The translations under genes and the position numbers were made by a program. The notes beneath the pieces were generated by a model. It was not told where the DNA came from. It worked only from the letters and a program-made list of their open reading frames with translations, and did no database searches. Shown here piece by piece: positions 1 through 9,074 of a stretch of DNA of 64,000 nt. The DNA comes from Vreelandella zhuhanensis. GTDB lineage: Bacteria > Pseudomonadota > Gammaproteobacteria > Pseudomonadales > Halomonadaceae. Each line of letters opens with the position of its first letter. Position 1 is the first letter of the stretch. The DNA lies in NCBI RefSeq assembly GCF_009793355.1, contig NZ_WTKP01000004.1:62001-126000 (forward strand), given 5' to 3'.

Positions 1-184
1 TGCTAAAACGCTGGTTAACGAATTCGATGACACCCTCGGCATCGGTAATGGCTGTGGCGGTGGGGCTTTGTTCCACCGCCACATAGAATTGCTCAAAGCG
101 TTTTTCCAATGCTTTATAAGCAACATCCAGGTTCGCCTCCGGCGAGGACGGCAAGGATGAAAGGGAAGCCGGCTCAGTCATCAT
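1..184 (-). CDS. PAS-domain sensor protein, N-terminal part (cut by window edge)
   Basis: Only the first 61 codons are present; the gene runs off the left edge. The start is ATG ATG at 184/181, with AGGAG at 192-196 six bases upstream. After a Ser/Pro-rich leader of about 20 residues comes the opening of a PAS domain: FYVAVEQSPTATAITDAEG followed by VIEFVNQRF, the usual beta-strand pattern in which a sensor samples a ligand or redox state. PAS domains with this opening mostly sit in front of histidine kinases or GGDEF/EAL proteins. Which output domain follows cannot be seen, so no more specific function is claimed. Confidence 0.7.
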   Translation of the reverse strand, partial: MMTEPASLSSLPSSPEANLDVAYKALEKRFEQFYVAVEQSPTATAITDAEGVIEFVNQRFS

Positions 185-378
185 AATGGTTCTCCTGCTA
201 CCGATCAGCGTCATCTTTCGCCTGATTGAGATGCAATTTTTATCCTGTTATGTGCATTCATCAAGACGTATGACAAGGTGTGACAAGCGTTGATCATAGC
301 AAAACTAGACAGCGAAAATTACACACTCATGCTTTTTGACCTGTCTGATCACCTCGTCTATCGGCATGCATCAATTTC

Positions 379-405
379 GCCCGAGATACCATCGGCATCT
401 CGGGC
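379..405. terminator. Inverted repeat, possible terminator
   Basis: GCCCGAGAT (379-387) pairs with ATCTCGGGC (397-405) across a 9-nt loop. It lies downstream of the glutamate-type dehydrogenase gene on the minus strand and upstream of the PAS gene. Neither side has a clean T-run, so termination is only suggested by the stem and its position. Confidence 0.4.
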
Positions 406-491
406 TGTCCTTTACTCCTTGAATTAATCCGCGACAACATCCAAGGCCAAGCGTGATATAACAGCGGTGCCGAAAAATGACAGCGACGGAT

Positions 492-1772
492 TTACTGGCA
501 CTCCTGGCAGTTGCCGCGTGCCATGATCGCCTCGCTGATACGTTCGATACCTTGGTGATAGGCCGCTTGACGGTAGGTAATGACCTCTTTCTCCGCTCGA
601 TCCAGCACTAGGGTGGCGGCCTGCTGCAAGCGCAATGTCATGCGGTTATGCACGTCCGTTTCCAACCAATGGTCGCCGGTGCGATTCTGCACCCACTCGA
701 AATAACTCACGATCACCCCGCCGGTGTTGGCCAGCACATCCGGCAGCACTGGAATGCCGCGCTTGGCCAGGGTTGCATCGGCAGCGCTGGTCAAGGGGCC
801 GTTGGCAATTTCGAGTATCAGGCCCGCCCGTACTTCATCCACGTTATCGCAGTGAATCTGATTTTCTAGAGCTCCCAATGCCAGCACGTCCACGTCCAGG
901 GTCAACAAGGTATCGGGAGGAAAGATCTCGACATTGGAGGCATCACTCACCTTGCCGTTACGCGCCTTGGCTGCCTTGACCTCATTCGGGTCCAGGCCTT
1001 GCTCGGCGTAGATCGCCGCGCGGGAGTCCGACACTGCCACCACCTTGTAGCCTTCGGCATGGGCCAGCCGAGCAAAGTGATACGCCGCATTGCCGAAACC
1101 CTGAACAGCTATACGGATATCTTGCGGACGGCGCTTTTTACGCTCGACCCATAGATTGAGCACCTGCAACGCACCGCAACCTGTCGCAGCTACCCGGCCA
1201 CGCGAGCCTCCCAGCGAAATAGGTTTACCGGTAACCGCCGCAGGCGCCTGAGCACGCACGATGTGCGCGTATTCATCCGCCATCCAGCCCATCACCGTGG
1301 CATTGGTATTCACGTCCGGCGCGGGAATGTCCCGGTCAGGTCCCATCACATCGGCAATGGCGCGCACGTAACCCCGCGCTAGACGTTCAAGCTCCAACAG
1401 CGAAAGCGCCTTGGGGTCCACTTGCACGCCGCCCTTGCCGCCGCCATAGGGCAGCCCGACCACGGCGCACTTGATCGCCATCCAGAAACTCAGGGTGGTC
1501 ACTTCCTGCTGGCACACCTGGGGATGAAAGCGGACTCCGCCTTTGGCCGGTCCCAGACTGGTGTCGTACTGTACTCGCCAACCGGGAAACACTTTCAGGC
1601 TGCCGTCATCCATGCGCACCGGGACGCTAACTTGCAACGCAAGGCTCGGCTGCATCAGCCGCTCCCGAGCATCAGGATGTAGGGCCAGCGCATCGAACAC
1701 GTCTTCCAGTCGCGAACGCGCATCCTCGAACAGCGCGGTTCCAGTTCCAGGCGTGACGGCATTATCACCCAT
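492..1772 (-). CDS. Glu/Leu/Phe/Val-family NAD(P)-dependent dehydrogenase, probably glutamate dehydrogenase
   Basis: Catalyses reversible oxidative deamination of an amino acid, most likely glutamate to 2-oxoglutarate plus ammonium, in the cytoplasm. The 426-residue protein has the substrate motif GPAKGGVRFHP (about 74-84), the catalytic lysine motif PYGGGKGG (108-115, Lys113), and a Rossmann nucleotide-binding turn GFGNAA (225-230), the normal order for the ELFV family. Length matches the hexameric NAD-type (RocG/GudB-like) enzymes. An in-frame start 60 bases upstream exists, but ATG at 1772 is preferred because AAGGAG lies 8 bases before it. The protein ends in an unusual Cys-rich tail, GNCQECQ. 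It is a single gene with its own spacing. Leucine or phenylalanine specificity is not excluded. Confidence 0.88.
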   Translation of the reverse strand: MGDNAVTPGTGTALFEDARSRLEDVFDALALHPDARERLMQPSLALQVSVPVRMDDGSLKVFPGWRVQYDTSLGPAKGGVRFHPQVCQQEVTTLSFWMAIKCAVVGLPYGGGKGGVQVDPKALSLLELERLARGYVRAIADVMGPDRDIPAPDVNTNATVMGWMADEYAHIVRAQAPAAVTGKPISLGGSRGRVAATGCGALQVLNLWVERKKRRPQDIRIAVQGFGNAAYHFARLAHAEGYKVVAVSDSRAAIYAEQGLDPNEVKAAKARNGKVSDASNVEIFPPDTLLTLDVDVLALGALENQIHCDNVDEVRAGLILEIANGPLTSAADATLAKRGIPVLPDVLANTGGVIVSYFEWVQNRTGDHWLETDVHNRMTLRLQQAATLVLDRAEKEVITYRQAAYHQGIERISEAIMARGNCQECQ

Positions 1773-1911
1773 CACCGAAGCTCCTTTTGTGTAGACACTT
1801 TCAGCGTAGCAGTTACCTTTCACAGGACGCACGACAACCCTGCCACTTTCTTCGTGGAAGAATTTTCGACAGATACCGCAAGTTCGGGGAAAAATGCGAA
1901 GCGTAAAAGGC

Positions 1912-3243
1912 CTATCCTTCCGTACTGCTGCGCCCTACACCTAGATAGCGCATTCCGGCTCCTTGTACGGCTTCCGGGGTGTAGAGGTTGCGACCGTCCA
2001 CGATCACTTTTGCCTTGAGTTGTTCGCTGAGCCAGGCGAAATCCACGCTGCGAAATTCCTTCCATTCCGTACAGATAACCAGAGCATCGGCGCCTTTTAC
2101 CGCCTGAATGCGATCACCGACGAGCACCAGATCATCGCGCTCGCCGTAGAGGCGGCGACACTCTGCCATGGCTTCCGGGTCGAAGGCTTGTACCCTGGCA
2201 CCGGCTTGCCATAGCGCTTCCATCAGGGTGCGGCTGGGCGCTTCACGCATGTCATCGGTATCGGGCTTGAAGGCCAGCCCCCAGACGGCGATGGTCTTGC
2301 CTTCCAGCTCACCCAAGGCGCTTTCAAGCTTGGTGTAGAGGGTGTGCTTCTGACGTTGATTGACCGCTTCCACGGCACTGAGCAATTGCGGCGTGTAGCC
2401 GTATTGGTGGGCGGTGCGTTCCAACGCCTGCACATCCTTGGGAAAGCAGGAGCCGCCGTAACCGCAACCGGGGTAGATGAAGTGATAACCGATGCGCGGG
2501 TCGCTGCCGATACCGCGGCGCACGTCTTCTACATCCACCTCCAGGCGTTCCGCCAGGTTGGCGATTTCATTCATGAAACTGATCTTGGTGGCGAGCATGG
2601 CATTGGCGGCGTACTTGGTCAGCTCCGCGGCGCGCACGCTCATGAACATCAGCTTGTCGTGGTTGCGGTTGTAGGGGGCATAGCATTCGCGCATGCGCTG
2701 CTTGACCCCTTCACTCTCGGTACCCACGATAATTCGTGCACCGCGCGTGAAGTCGTCGATCGCCGCGCCTTCTTTCATGAATTCAGGATTCGAACATACA
2801 TTGAAGGCGTGGTTGGCGCCGCGTGCTTCCAGCGCCGCGGTAATCTTGGCGGTGACTTTTTCCGCGGTACCCACCGGCACGGTGGACTTGTCGATCACCA
2901 GTTTGTAGCCCTGCATGTGCTCGCCAATCGTGCGGGCAACCTCAAGCACGTAGCGTAAATCGGCGCTGCCGTCTTCATCCGAGGGCGTTCCCACGGCGAT
3001 GAACAAAAGCTCGCCTTCATTGACGGCGGTGGCGGCATCCGAGGTGAAGCGCAGCCTGCCGGCCGCTACATTGTGCGCCACGATACTGCTCAGGCCGGGC
3101 TCGAAGATAGGCACTTCGCCGGTTTCCAGCTGGGCAATGCGCTCGGCATTGACATCCATGCAGACGACCTGGTGGCCCACTTCTGCCAGACAGGCGCCTG
3201 CTACCAGGCCGACATAGCCGGTTCCGAATACGCTGATATGCAT
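1912..3243 (-). CDS. ugd: UDP-glucose 6-dehydrogenase
   Basis: Oxidises UDP-glucose to UDP-glucuronate with two NAD+ in the cytoplasm, supplying precursors of capsule, exopolysaccharide or lipid A modification. The 443-aa protein starts with the NAD-binding turn GTGYVG (7-12), has [11 protein letters not shown] in the central region, and carries the catalytic cysteine in [14 protein letters not shown] (Cys266). The C-terminal UDP-binding domain has [16 protein letters not shown], a family signature. Full length for the family (about 440 aa). AGGAAA lies upstream of ATG 3243. No polysaccharide genes adjoin it, so its end product cannot be read from context. Confidence 0.95.
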   Translation of the reverse strand: MHISVFGTGYVGLVAGACLAEVGHQVVCMDVNAERIAQLETGEVPIFEPGLSSIVAHNVAAGRLRFTSDAATAVNEGELLFIAVGTPSDEDGSADLRYVLEVARTIGEHMQGYKLVIDKSTVPVGTAEKVTAKITAALEARGANHAFNVCSNPEFMKEGAAIDDFTRGARIIVGTESEGVKQRMRECYAPYNRNHDKLMFMSVRAAELTKYAANAMLATKISFMNEIANLAERLEVDVEDVRRGIGSDPRIGYHFIYPGCGYGGSCFPKDVQALERTAHQYGYTPQLLSAVEAVNQRQKHTLYTKLESALGELEGKTIAVWGLAFKPDTDDMREAPSRTLMEALWQAGARVQAFDPEAMAECRRLYGERDDLVLVGDRIQAVKGADALVICTEWKEFRSVDFAWLSEQLKAKVIVDGRNLYTPEAVQGAGMRYLGVGRSSTEG

Positions 3244-3419
3244 GAGGTTTCCTGTTTGCTGATAGCTGCGTCGAAAACGAGCTTAGCATGCCGGTCAAAA
3301 GGAGTTGAGCGCGGCTGAAAAAATACAAGAGTAACGACTTTAGTCTGAGTACGACTTTGGTTTATAATGCGTCGCAGCAACCTATTTTTACCAGGGGCTT
3401 CCCCCAGGAGATCATCTCC

Positions 3420-3722
3420 ATGTCTTACGATATTTCGACCGTCCACCTGCAACGCAGCCTTCGCCAATGCCTGTCCACCATGGCGGCACTACTTTACGAC
3501 CACGGCCATGTGCTGGAAAGCATCACTCTGCCTCACCGCGGGCTGGACCAACGCGAGCTTAGCTCCTTAGGTGCCGCTTCGCGCCAATGGAAAGCTTGCC
3601 AGCAAGTGCTGGAAAGCAGCGAAGCCGCCACCTACAACGAGCACGAGCGCTTCGTATTGACCCATCTGGGCCGTGAGTTGATGTTCGATATGTTCGGCCA
3701 AGGCGCCGCTGATTGTGCCTGA
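3420..3722 (+). CDS. Conserved hypothetical protein, 100 aa
   Basis: I do not recognise a characterised family. ATG at 3420 follows AGGAG (3406-3410) with 9 bases between; an upstream in-frame TTG at 3357 has no comparable site and overlaps a good -10 box, TATAAT at 3363-3368, so it is rejected as the start. The protein is soluble and predicted helical (SLRQCLSTMAALLYDHGHVLE), with no signal peptide or membrane segment. It ends with a Cys two residues from the C-terminus. It is divergent from ugd with about 175 bp between them, so it has its own promoter. Confidence 0.6.
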   Translation: MSYDISTVHLQRSLRQCLSTMAALLYDHGHVLESITLPHRGLDQRELSSLGAASRQWKACQQVLESSEAATYNEHERFVLTHLGRELMFDMFGQGAADCA

Positions 3723-3821
3723 GGGCAAACAGGCGCTTATTTAATCGCTCGATGAAGCGCCCCACGGCCGGGACTTCATCTTGGTGGCGACCGTGGGAGT
3801 TCATCAGGTCTTTATCCAGCG

Positions 3822-3896
3822 CTAGCGCAATCCCAGCAGGGAAAGGATAAACAACACAACCACGATCAACCCGATGATGTAGATAATATTACGCAT
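3822..3896 (-). CDS. 24-residue single-span membrane peptide
   Basis: A very short gene with a strong start: AGGAG, seven bases, then ATG at 3896, and TAG at 3822-3824. The translation is MRNIIYIIGLIVVVLFIL followed by SLLGLR: a positively charged N-terminus, about 18 hydrophobic residues including a Gly kink, and a terminal Arg. That is the layout of a one-helix inner-membrane peptide. Similar tiny proteins occur in Pseudomonas and Halomonas, from memory and without a known role. It stands alone between the hypothetical gene at 3420-3722 and the divergent serine hydrolase gene. Confidence 0.7.
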   Translation of the reverse strand: MRNIIYIIGLIVVVLFILSLLGLR

Positions 3897-4108
3897 AGCG
3901 AAACTCCTTGCTTTATTAGCCTACAGGGGATGGCTTGGCGCAATACCGGCCAACGCTTTCAGCCTAACAGCCCTTCCAGCAACTTGCCTGAATTCCGGCC
4001 TCTGCGGCCTGAGTGGTTCTTCACTTTTCTTTTGAGCGTGCGCACCGCGGGGAACCTTGCCTCCTGGCAGAGCTCGAACATGGGTGCCCTCAATCAAGGA
4101 ATGATGTC

Positions 4109-5134
4109 ATGCGCCTTGCTCGCCTGGGCCAAATACCCGGTTTGATGATACTACTGTTCAGCACCCAGGTTTTGGCTGCACCGCCAAGCGTTAGCACGCT
4201 GGTTGCCATGAGCACCGCAGCGCAGCGTCTTGAGCCGCTTCACAACATCGTGGTCGCCCATCAGGGTGAGATCATCCATGAGCACCATCAGAGCGGGCCG
4301 ACTGTCGACCAGCCCGTCAACATCAAGTCGCTTTCCAAAACCGTGCTTGCCGCCCTGGTGGGCGCCGCCATCGAAGAAGGCATCATCCAATCGGTGGAAC
4401 AACCGGTGGTCGATCTGCTCGGCTCTCTGGTTCCGGCGGATGCCGACCCCAAGGTCGAGGAGATCAGCGTGAGGCATCTTCTTTCGATGCAGGCGGGGCT
4501 CGAGCGCACCTCCGGGGACAATTACAGCGCCTGGGTCGCCAGCCGCAATTGGGTGGCGTATGTACTCAGCCGTCCTTTCGAAGACGAGCCCGGCGGCATC
4601 ATGCTCTACTCCACCGGCTCCAGCCACCTGCTTTCCGTCTCCCTGACCCAAGCCAGTGGTGAATCCACCCTGGCGCTTGCAAGGCGCTTGCTGGGCGAGC
4701 CGCTGGATATCAGGATTCCCGCCTGGCCGCGCGACCCTCAAGGCATCTATTTCGGCGGTAACAACATGCGGCTTTCCCCGCTGGCGCTGATCCAGATCGG
4801 TGAGCTTTATCGCAACAATGGCCGCGTCGATGACCAAAGAGTACTACCGGAAGGCTGGGTCGAGACCTCCTGGAAGTCGCGCGGCACCTCGAAATGGACC
4901 GGGCATGGTTACGGCTACGGCTGGTTCAGCACCCGGATCGCCGATGAATTGGTCTACTACGGGCGTGGATTCGGTGGCCAGGCGCTGTATGTGGTGCCAT
5001 CACGCGACTTGACGGTTGTCATCACCTCGAACCCCCACCCGCCGTCGCCGGGCAGAGGCTTTCAAGGCAAGCTCAATCGCCTGATGGATATCCTGCTGAC
5101 GGAACAAACCCAGGTGGAGGAAGACACGCCCTAG
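4109..5134 (+). CDS. Secreted serine hydrolase, class C beta-lactamase / esterase family
   Basis: Exported serine hydrolase of the beta-lactamase/penicillin-binding fold (PF00144 type). The preferred ATG at 4109 follows AAGGA with 8 bases spacing and gives a 341-aa protein with a Sec signal peptide of about 23 residues ending LAA-PP. The catalytic SxxK is SLSK (74-77); the Tyr motif is YST (167-169), in place of the YxN of true AmpC; a Gly-rich HGYGYGWF lies late in the chain. The third motif (KTG/HxG) is not clear. This pattern fits 6-aminohexanoate hydrolases or esterases better than an antibiotic-degrading lactamase. Substrate unknown. An upstream in-frame start at 4013 would bury the signal peptide and is rejected. 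Confidence 0.8.
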   Translation: MRLARLGQIPGLMILLFSTQVLAAPPSVSTLVAMSTAAQRLEPLHNIVVAHQGEIIHEHHQSGPTVDQPVNIKSLSKTVLAALVGAAIEEGIIQSVEQPVVDLLGSLVPADADPKVEEISVRHLLSMQAGLERTSGDNYSAWVASRNWVAYVLSRPFEDEPGGIMLYSTGSSHLLSVSLTQASGESTLALARRLLGEPLDIRIPAWPRDPQGIYFGGNNMRLSPLALIQIGELYRNNGRVDDQRVLPEGWVETSWKSRGTSKWTGHGYGYGWFSTRIADELVYYGRGFGGQALYVVPSRDLTVVITSNPHPPSPGRGFQGKLNRLMDILLTEQTQVEEDTP

Positions 5135-5213
5135 AGTCGAGAAAGAGCTGTAGACAGGATCCAGCCCAGAGGGGACACTGGTAGCGAGCCCGCGCGCAAA
5201 CAGATGAGTCCCC

Positions 5214-6128
5214 ATGCAGCACACCCGCTTTTGGAGCACGACCCTCTTGCCTCAGCTGGCGCATTTTACCTGGCGTGTGCTGTGCGCCTTTGTGCGTAAC
5301 CGCGGCATTTTGCTCGCCGGTGGCGTGGGCTACAACGTGATGCTTTCAATAGTGCCCCTTCTGGCGCTTCTCGGTGTACTGCTGACCCATATCGTCGACG
5401 AACAACAGCTGCTCGGCGTGATCGCGATCCAGGCGCAGCACCTGACACCGGCACATGGCGATATCCTGATCGATGCAGTGCGCGCCCTGCTCGATTCTCG
5501 CGAGGCCATCGGAAACTTCGGGATCGTGGTACTGCTGGTGTTCAGCTCCTTCGCCTTTCGCATGCTCGAAGATGCCATGGGGATCATCTTCCACCAACCC
5601 GACAACCCCATCCGGCGCAGTGCCTGGGTATCGGCGCTACTGCCTTACGCTTTCATGCTGGTGCTGGGCAGCGGAATTCTCAGCCTGACACTGCTGGTCT
5701 CGGCGACAAGCGCCATCAATGAACTGTTACTGGTGATCTTCGGCCATGGCCTGCCCTTGGCGGGCCTCTCGGTATCGCTGCTTAACCTGCTCAGTTTTGT
5801 CGGTGTTTTCGTGCTGTTCAGCGGCATTTACAAGGTGTTGCCGGTGGTACGCATCTCGCTACACCGTGCGGTGGTGGGAGGGTTCGTCGCAGCGTTGTTG
5901 TGGGAAGGCGTGCGCCTGTTGTTGATTTTCTACTTTGCCCAGGTGTCATTCGTCAATGCCGTCTACGGCTCGTTGGCGACCTTGATCGTGGTATTACTCA
6001 GCCTGGAGGTAGGCGCCATCATCTTGCTGCTGGGCGGCCAGGTTATCGCTGAGCTTGAGCACAGCCACCGGGTGGGCGTGGCCTGGCACATCGACCCACG
6101 CCGGGCGGTGGTGACTCACGTCGACTGA
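5214..6128 (+). CDS. yihY: YihY/BrkB-family inner-membrane protein
   Basis: Polytopic inner-membrane protein of 304 residues, family UPF0761. It has about six hydrophobic segments, roughly at 35-60, 95-115, 140-165, 180-205, 215-245 and 250-275, with the family feature LLAGGVGYNVMLSIVPLLALL near the N-terminus and a conserved LLWEGVRLLLIFYFAQVS stretch late in the chain. The molecular role of the family is not settled; despite the old RNase BN label it is not a nuclease. It follows the serine hydrolase by 80 bp on the same strand and may be cotranscribed. Its last 13 bases overlap the convergent TerB-like gene. Confidence 0.85.
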   Translation: MQHTRFWSTTLLPQLAHFTWRVLCAFVRNRGILLAGGVGYNVMLSIVPLLALLGVLLTHIVDEQQLLGVIAIQAQHLTPAHGDILIDAVRALLDSREAIGNFGIVVLLVFSSFAFRMLEDAMGIIFHQPDNPIRRSAWVSALLPYAFMLVLGSGILSLTLLVSATSAINELLLVIFGHGLPLAGLSVSLLNLLSFVGVFVLFSGIYKVLPVVRISLHRAVVGGFVAALLWEGVRLLLIFYFAQVSFVNAVYGSLATLIVVLLSLEVGAIILLLGGQVIAELEHSHRVGVAWHIDPRRAVVTHVD

Positions 6129-6565
6129 CGTTCTTCTTCCACGCTCAGCTTGGTACGGATGAAATCACTGTGCCCGACATGCAACAGATCCGCCAGGCGA
6201 CGGATACGGTGCTCCTCCAGCGAGTCGACCTTGCCGTCGGCCCAGGCCAGCTGCCACATCAACCTGACCAGTTCCACACGCTGTTCATAGCCGTAATGCT
6301 CCTTGATCAGGCTGACGAACTGATAATGATCCACGGCGTCTTCGACTTCCTGTCGCGCCAGCTCCATCAGCTCGTCCACCGCCGTGTCGCCAAGATGATA
6401 ACGCTCTCGAAGCAGGTGCCTCAGGGTGGAAAGCTCCGCCTCACTGACCTGATGGTCGGCGCGCATCACCTCGCAGAGAAGCGCGGCGGAGGCCAGTTCC
6501 AGTGTGAAGGCACTTTCCGGCTCGGCCAAGCTACGCTGGAAAAACTGCTGAATGGCATCAAGCAT
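6116..6565 (-). CDS. TerB-like (tellurite resistance/co-chaperone) domain protein
   Basis: A 149-residue all-helical acidic protein of the TerB family. The pairs of acidic motifs typical of the family are visible: EVMRADHQVSEAELSTLRHLL in the first half and QLAWADGKVDSLEEHRIRRLADLL in the second, the D-x-(K/Q)-x-(D/S)-x-x-E pattern of TerB metal-binding loops. No other ter genes are near, so tellurite resistance is not implied; many free-standing members have unknown roles. ATG 6565 follows GGAG by about 9 bases. It lies 47 bp downstream of the DUF1269-like gene and is probably in the same transcript. Confidence 0.8.
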   Translation of the reverse strand: MLDAIQQFFQRSLAEPESAFTLELASAALLCEVMRADHQVSEAELSTLRHLLRERYHLGDTAVDELMELARQEVEDAVDHYQFVSLIKEHYGYEQRVELVRLMWQLAWADGKVDSLEEHRIRRLADLLHVGHSDFIRTKLSVEEERQST

Positions 6566-6612
6566 CTATCGGATCTCCATTGGGGTAGGATTCTTGGACC
6601 AGCAAGCCTGGG

Positions 6613-7137
6613 TCAGCGGCCCTGGCCCAAGTGCGCTTTCTTTTCTCGGGAAGTCACTTTATCGATCACCACTTCGGGATGATGGCGGCGAATCACCGCT
6701 CGATAGTCACCTTCGCGGTCATCGGGAACATCCGCCATCATCAGCATGGCGCCGCCCTTGATGGGTTTCTCGAACTCGCTGATCTTGACGTCATGCACCG
6801 AAACACCCAGCATCGTACTGGTCCAGACCCCGAACAGCGCGCCGAAAATCGTCATGCCCACCAGCATCCAGACCAAGTTGGTGCCTTCGAGTATGTAATG
6901 GATGACAAGACCCAATACCGCGCCTATCGCCCCCCCTATCACCAGGCCGCGCTTAGACGCATTGGCGACATCGGTGGTCTGGATAAGCGTGGCAGTCGGC
7001 ACGCCTTCCTTTTCCAGCGGTCTCCAATCCTTGCCCAGAACATGCAAGTGGTCCTTGGTCAAGCCCATGGCATTGAGCTCATTGGCGATATTGGACGTGG
7101 TTTCCTTGTCGGGGATCAGAAAATACAGACGTTGCAT
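6613..7137 (-). CDS. DUF1269-type membrane protein (general stress 17M-like)
   Basis: 174 residues. The first 60 form a soluble alpha/beta module (MQRLYFLIPDKETTSNIANEL), followed by a Gly/Ala-rich double membrane hairpin at about 65-110 (GLVIGGAIGAVLGLVIHY and MLVGMTIFGALFGVWTS), then a cytoplasmic tail. That is the DUF1269 architecture: a small regulatory-looking domain anchored by two short helices. Function is unknown; relatives are induced by salt or general stress. A strong AAGGAG precedes ATG 7137 by 9 bases. It is followed by the TerB-like gene. Confidence 0.75.
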   Translation of the reverse strand: MQRLYFLIPDKETTSNIANELNAMGLTKDHLHVLGKDWRPLEKEGVPTATLIQTTDVANASKRGLVIGGAIGAVLGLVIHYILEGTNLVWMLVGMTIFGALFGVWTSTMLGVSVHDVKISEFEKPIKGGAMLMMADVPDDREGDYRAVIRRHHPEVVIDKVTSREKKAHLGQGR

Positions 7138-7264
7138 GGCCTCTTACTCCTTATCCTGCCACGCCGAGGCGTGGCCCAAGATGATCTTGTTGTTCTTTGT
7201 AGAGCAAGCCCTCTGAGGACAAACCTCCTGCTGGATGGTTTACATTCATATCAGCACGGCTCGA

Positions 7265-8260
7265 TCAACGCCGTTTAAGCTGATCACGCAACTGGGTTGG
7301 AACCTTCTTGATGATCAGCCGATCCTGCGCTTCGTCATACTCGATGCTTGAGCCTAGCAAGTGCGAATCGAAGCTGATCGAGACGCCGCCGGCGCGCCCT
7401 GTAAAACGCCGAAACTGGTTCAACGTACGCTTGTCGGGCGGGATCTCCTCTGCCAAACCATAGTCGGCATTACGGATGTGATCAAAAAACGCCTTGGGCT
7501 TTTGCTCGTCGACCAGCCCGGAAAGCTCTTCAAGAGTGATCGGCTCGCCACGGCGCAACTGCTCATCGGCATAGCCTACCAGGGCGTCGGTTTTTTCACG
7601 GCTGGCCGCGTCGTCGAAGTCTTCCTGCTCCACGTAGTCGCTGAAGGCCTTGAGCAAGGTGCGGGTTTCGCTGGGCGCATCGATACCTTCTTCCATTCCC
7701 AGAAGCTCGGCCATCGCCTCGGCGAGTTTCTTGCCGCCACGATCCTTGAGAAACGACACATACTGGGCCTCAGGGGCCGCGTTTTGCCATTGCGTCAGGT
7801 TGATGCGTGCCGCCAGGGTCAGCTGGCCGAGATTGAGCTGTGCGGCGGGCACCGCCGTGTGGCTGTCGTCGATACCGATACCGTGGCGCTGGTGCACAAG
7901 CGCCAGGCTCAGGGTTTCGGTTTCGCCTTGGCGTGCATGGCCGAATATCAGATAACCCCCCACGGCAAGACGCTCTTCAAGCACCCGGCACAGCCGCTCG
8001 CCGATCTCATGGCTGAGCTGGGAAAAGTCCTGGTCACCGGCCAGATAAGCGGCCAACCAACCGGAAAACGGGCTCGCGCCCTCGCCTTCCACGAAGCGAC
8101 CCCAGCCCTTGGGCTTGGTGTTGTAGGCATCGCTGACCGCCGCCATCAAGTCATCCATCACGGCACTCGAGGGATGCGCCTGCGGCGCGGCGTGGAGTTT
8201 CAAACGATCGCCTTCAGCGCTGGGCTCAAGGCGATGCACTATGCTTTGCAGTAACGGCAT
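7265..8260 (-). CDS. yejK: 37-kDa nucleoid-associated protein YejK/NdpA
   Basis: Cytoplasmic nucleoid-associated protein of 331 residues, the normal length for YejK/NdpA (about 335). Recognised by the opening MPLLQSIVHRLE, the middle PKAFFDHIRNADYGLAEEIPPDKRTL and the C-terminal RFTGRAGGVSISFDSHLLG, which are characteristic of the family. The E. coli homologue binds DNA and co-purifies with the nucleoid; its exact role is not defined. It is transcribed alone on the minus strand, between the DUF1269-like gene and the ABC permease gene, each with its own gap. Confidence 0.9.
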   Translation of the reverse strand: MPLLQSIVHRLEPSAEGDRLKLHAAPQAHPSSAVMDDLMAAVSDAYNTKPKGWGRFVEGEGASPFSGWLAAYLAGDQDFSQLSHEIGERLCRVLEERLAVGGYLIFGHARQGETETLSLALVHQRHGIGIDDSHTAVPAAQLNLGQLTLAARINLTQWQNAAPEAQYVSFLKDRGGKKLAEAMAELLGMEEGIDAPSETRTLLKAFSDYVEQEDFDDAASREKTDALVGYADEQLRRGEPITLEELSGLVDEQKPKAFFDHIRNADYGLAEEIPPDKRTLNQFRRFTGRAGGVSISFDSHLLGSSIEYDEAQDRLIIKKVPTQLRDQLKRR

Positions 8261-8309
8261 GACTCACTCGGCTAGAACGAACGGTAGGTGGGCAAGAACG
8301 GACGGTGGC

Positions 8310-9074
8310 TTACGGCTTGAGGCGATAGCCGGTGCGAAATATCCAGCTGATCAGTGCCAGGCACACGCCCAGAAACAGCAGAATCATGGCCACACTGGCC
8401 GCCAGGCTGACATCGCTGGTGCCATAGAAGCTCCAGCGAAAACCACTGATCAAGTAGAGCACCGGGTTGAACAGAGTCACGCCTTGCCAGAACGGCGGCA
8501 GCATGTCGATGGAATAGAAGCTGCCCCCCAGAAACGTCAGGGGAGTGATCACCAACAGTGGCACCAGCTGCAGTTTATCGAAACCGTCGGCCCAGATGCC
8601 GATGATGAAGCCCAATAGACTAAAGGTGATCGCGGTGAGCACCAGAAACGTCATCATCCACAGCGGATGCGCGATCTCCAACGGCACGAAGAAGCCGGCG
8701 GTGGCGAGTATGATCAAGCCCAATACCACCGACTTGGTCGCCGCCGCCCCGACATAGCCGATCACGATTTCCAGATAGGAGATGGGGGCCGACAGCAGCT
8801 CGTAGACGCTTCCCGAAAACTTGGGAAAGAAAATGCCGAAAGAAGCATTCGAGACACTCTGGGTCAGCAGCATCAGCATGATCAGGCCGGGCACGATGAA
8901 AGCCCCGTAACTGATGCCATCGATCTCGCTGATTCGTGACCCGATAGCCGCCCCGAACACCACGAAATACAACGAGGTGGAAATGACCGGCGAGACAATG
9001 CTCTGTAACAGGGTGCGCCGGGTACGCGAAAGTTCCGCCATGTAAATGGCACGAACGGGATAGAGGTTCATCAA
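8310..9074 (-). CDS. yadH: ABC-2 type transporter permease
   Basis: Membrane subunit of an ABC-2 exporter, 254 residues, with six predicted membrane spans (about 25-45, 60-80, 105-130, 140-160, 170-190, 225-245). The family motif around [16 protein letters not shown] and the loop [17 protein letters not shown] match the E. coli YadH group. It overlaps the upstream ATPase gene by four bases (ATGA type), so the two are translationally coupled and form one transporter. The substrate of YadGH is not established; drug or lipid/polysaccharide export are the usual guesses for the family. Confidence 0.88.
   Translation of the reverse strand: MMNLYPVRAIYMAELSRTRRTLLQSIVSPVISTSLYFVVFGAAIGSRISEIDGISYGAFIVPGLIMLMLLTQSVSNASFGIFFPKFSGSVYELLSAPISYLEIVIGYVGAAATKSVVLGLIILATAGFFVPLEIAHPLWMMTFLVLTAITFSLLGFIIGIWADGFDKLQLVPLLVITPLTFLGGSFYSIDMLPPFWQGVTLFNPVLYLISGFRWSFYGTSDVSLAASVAMILLFLGVCLALISWIFRTGYRLKP

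Noticed and set aside
2344..2958. 204-codon open frame on the plus strand
   Set aside because: Antisense to ugd; the ugd motifs are intact.
4013..4108. Upstream in-frame extension of the serine hydrolase
   Set aside because: Would place the signal peptide internally; ATG 4109 has AAGGA at good spacing and starts directly at the signal peptide.
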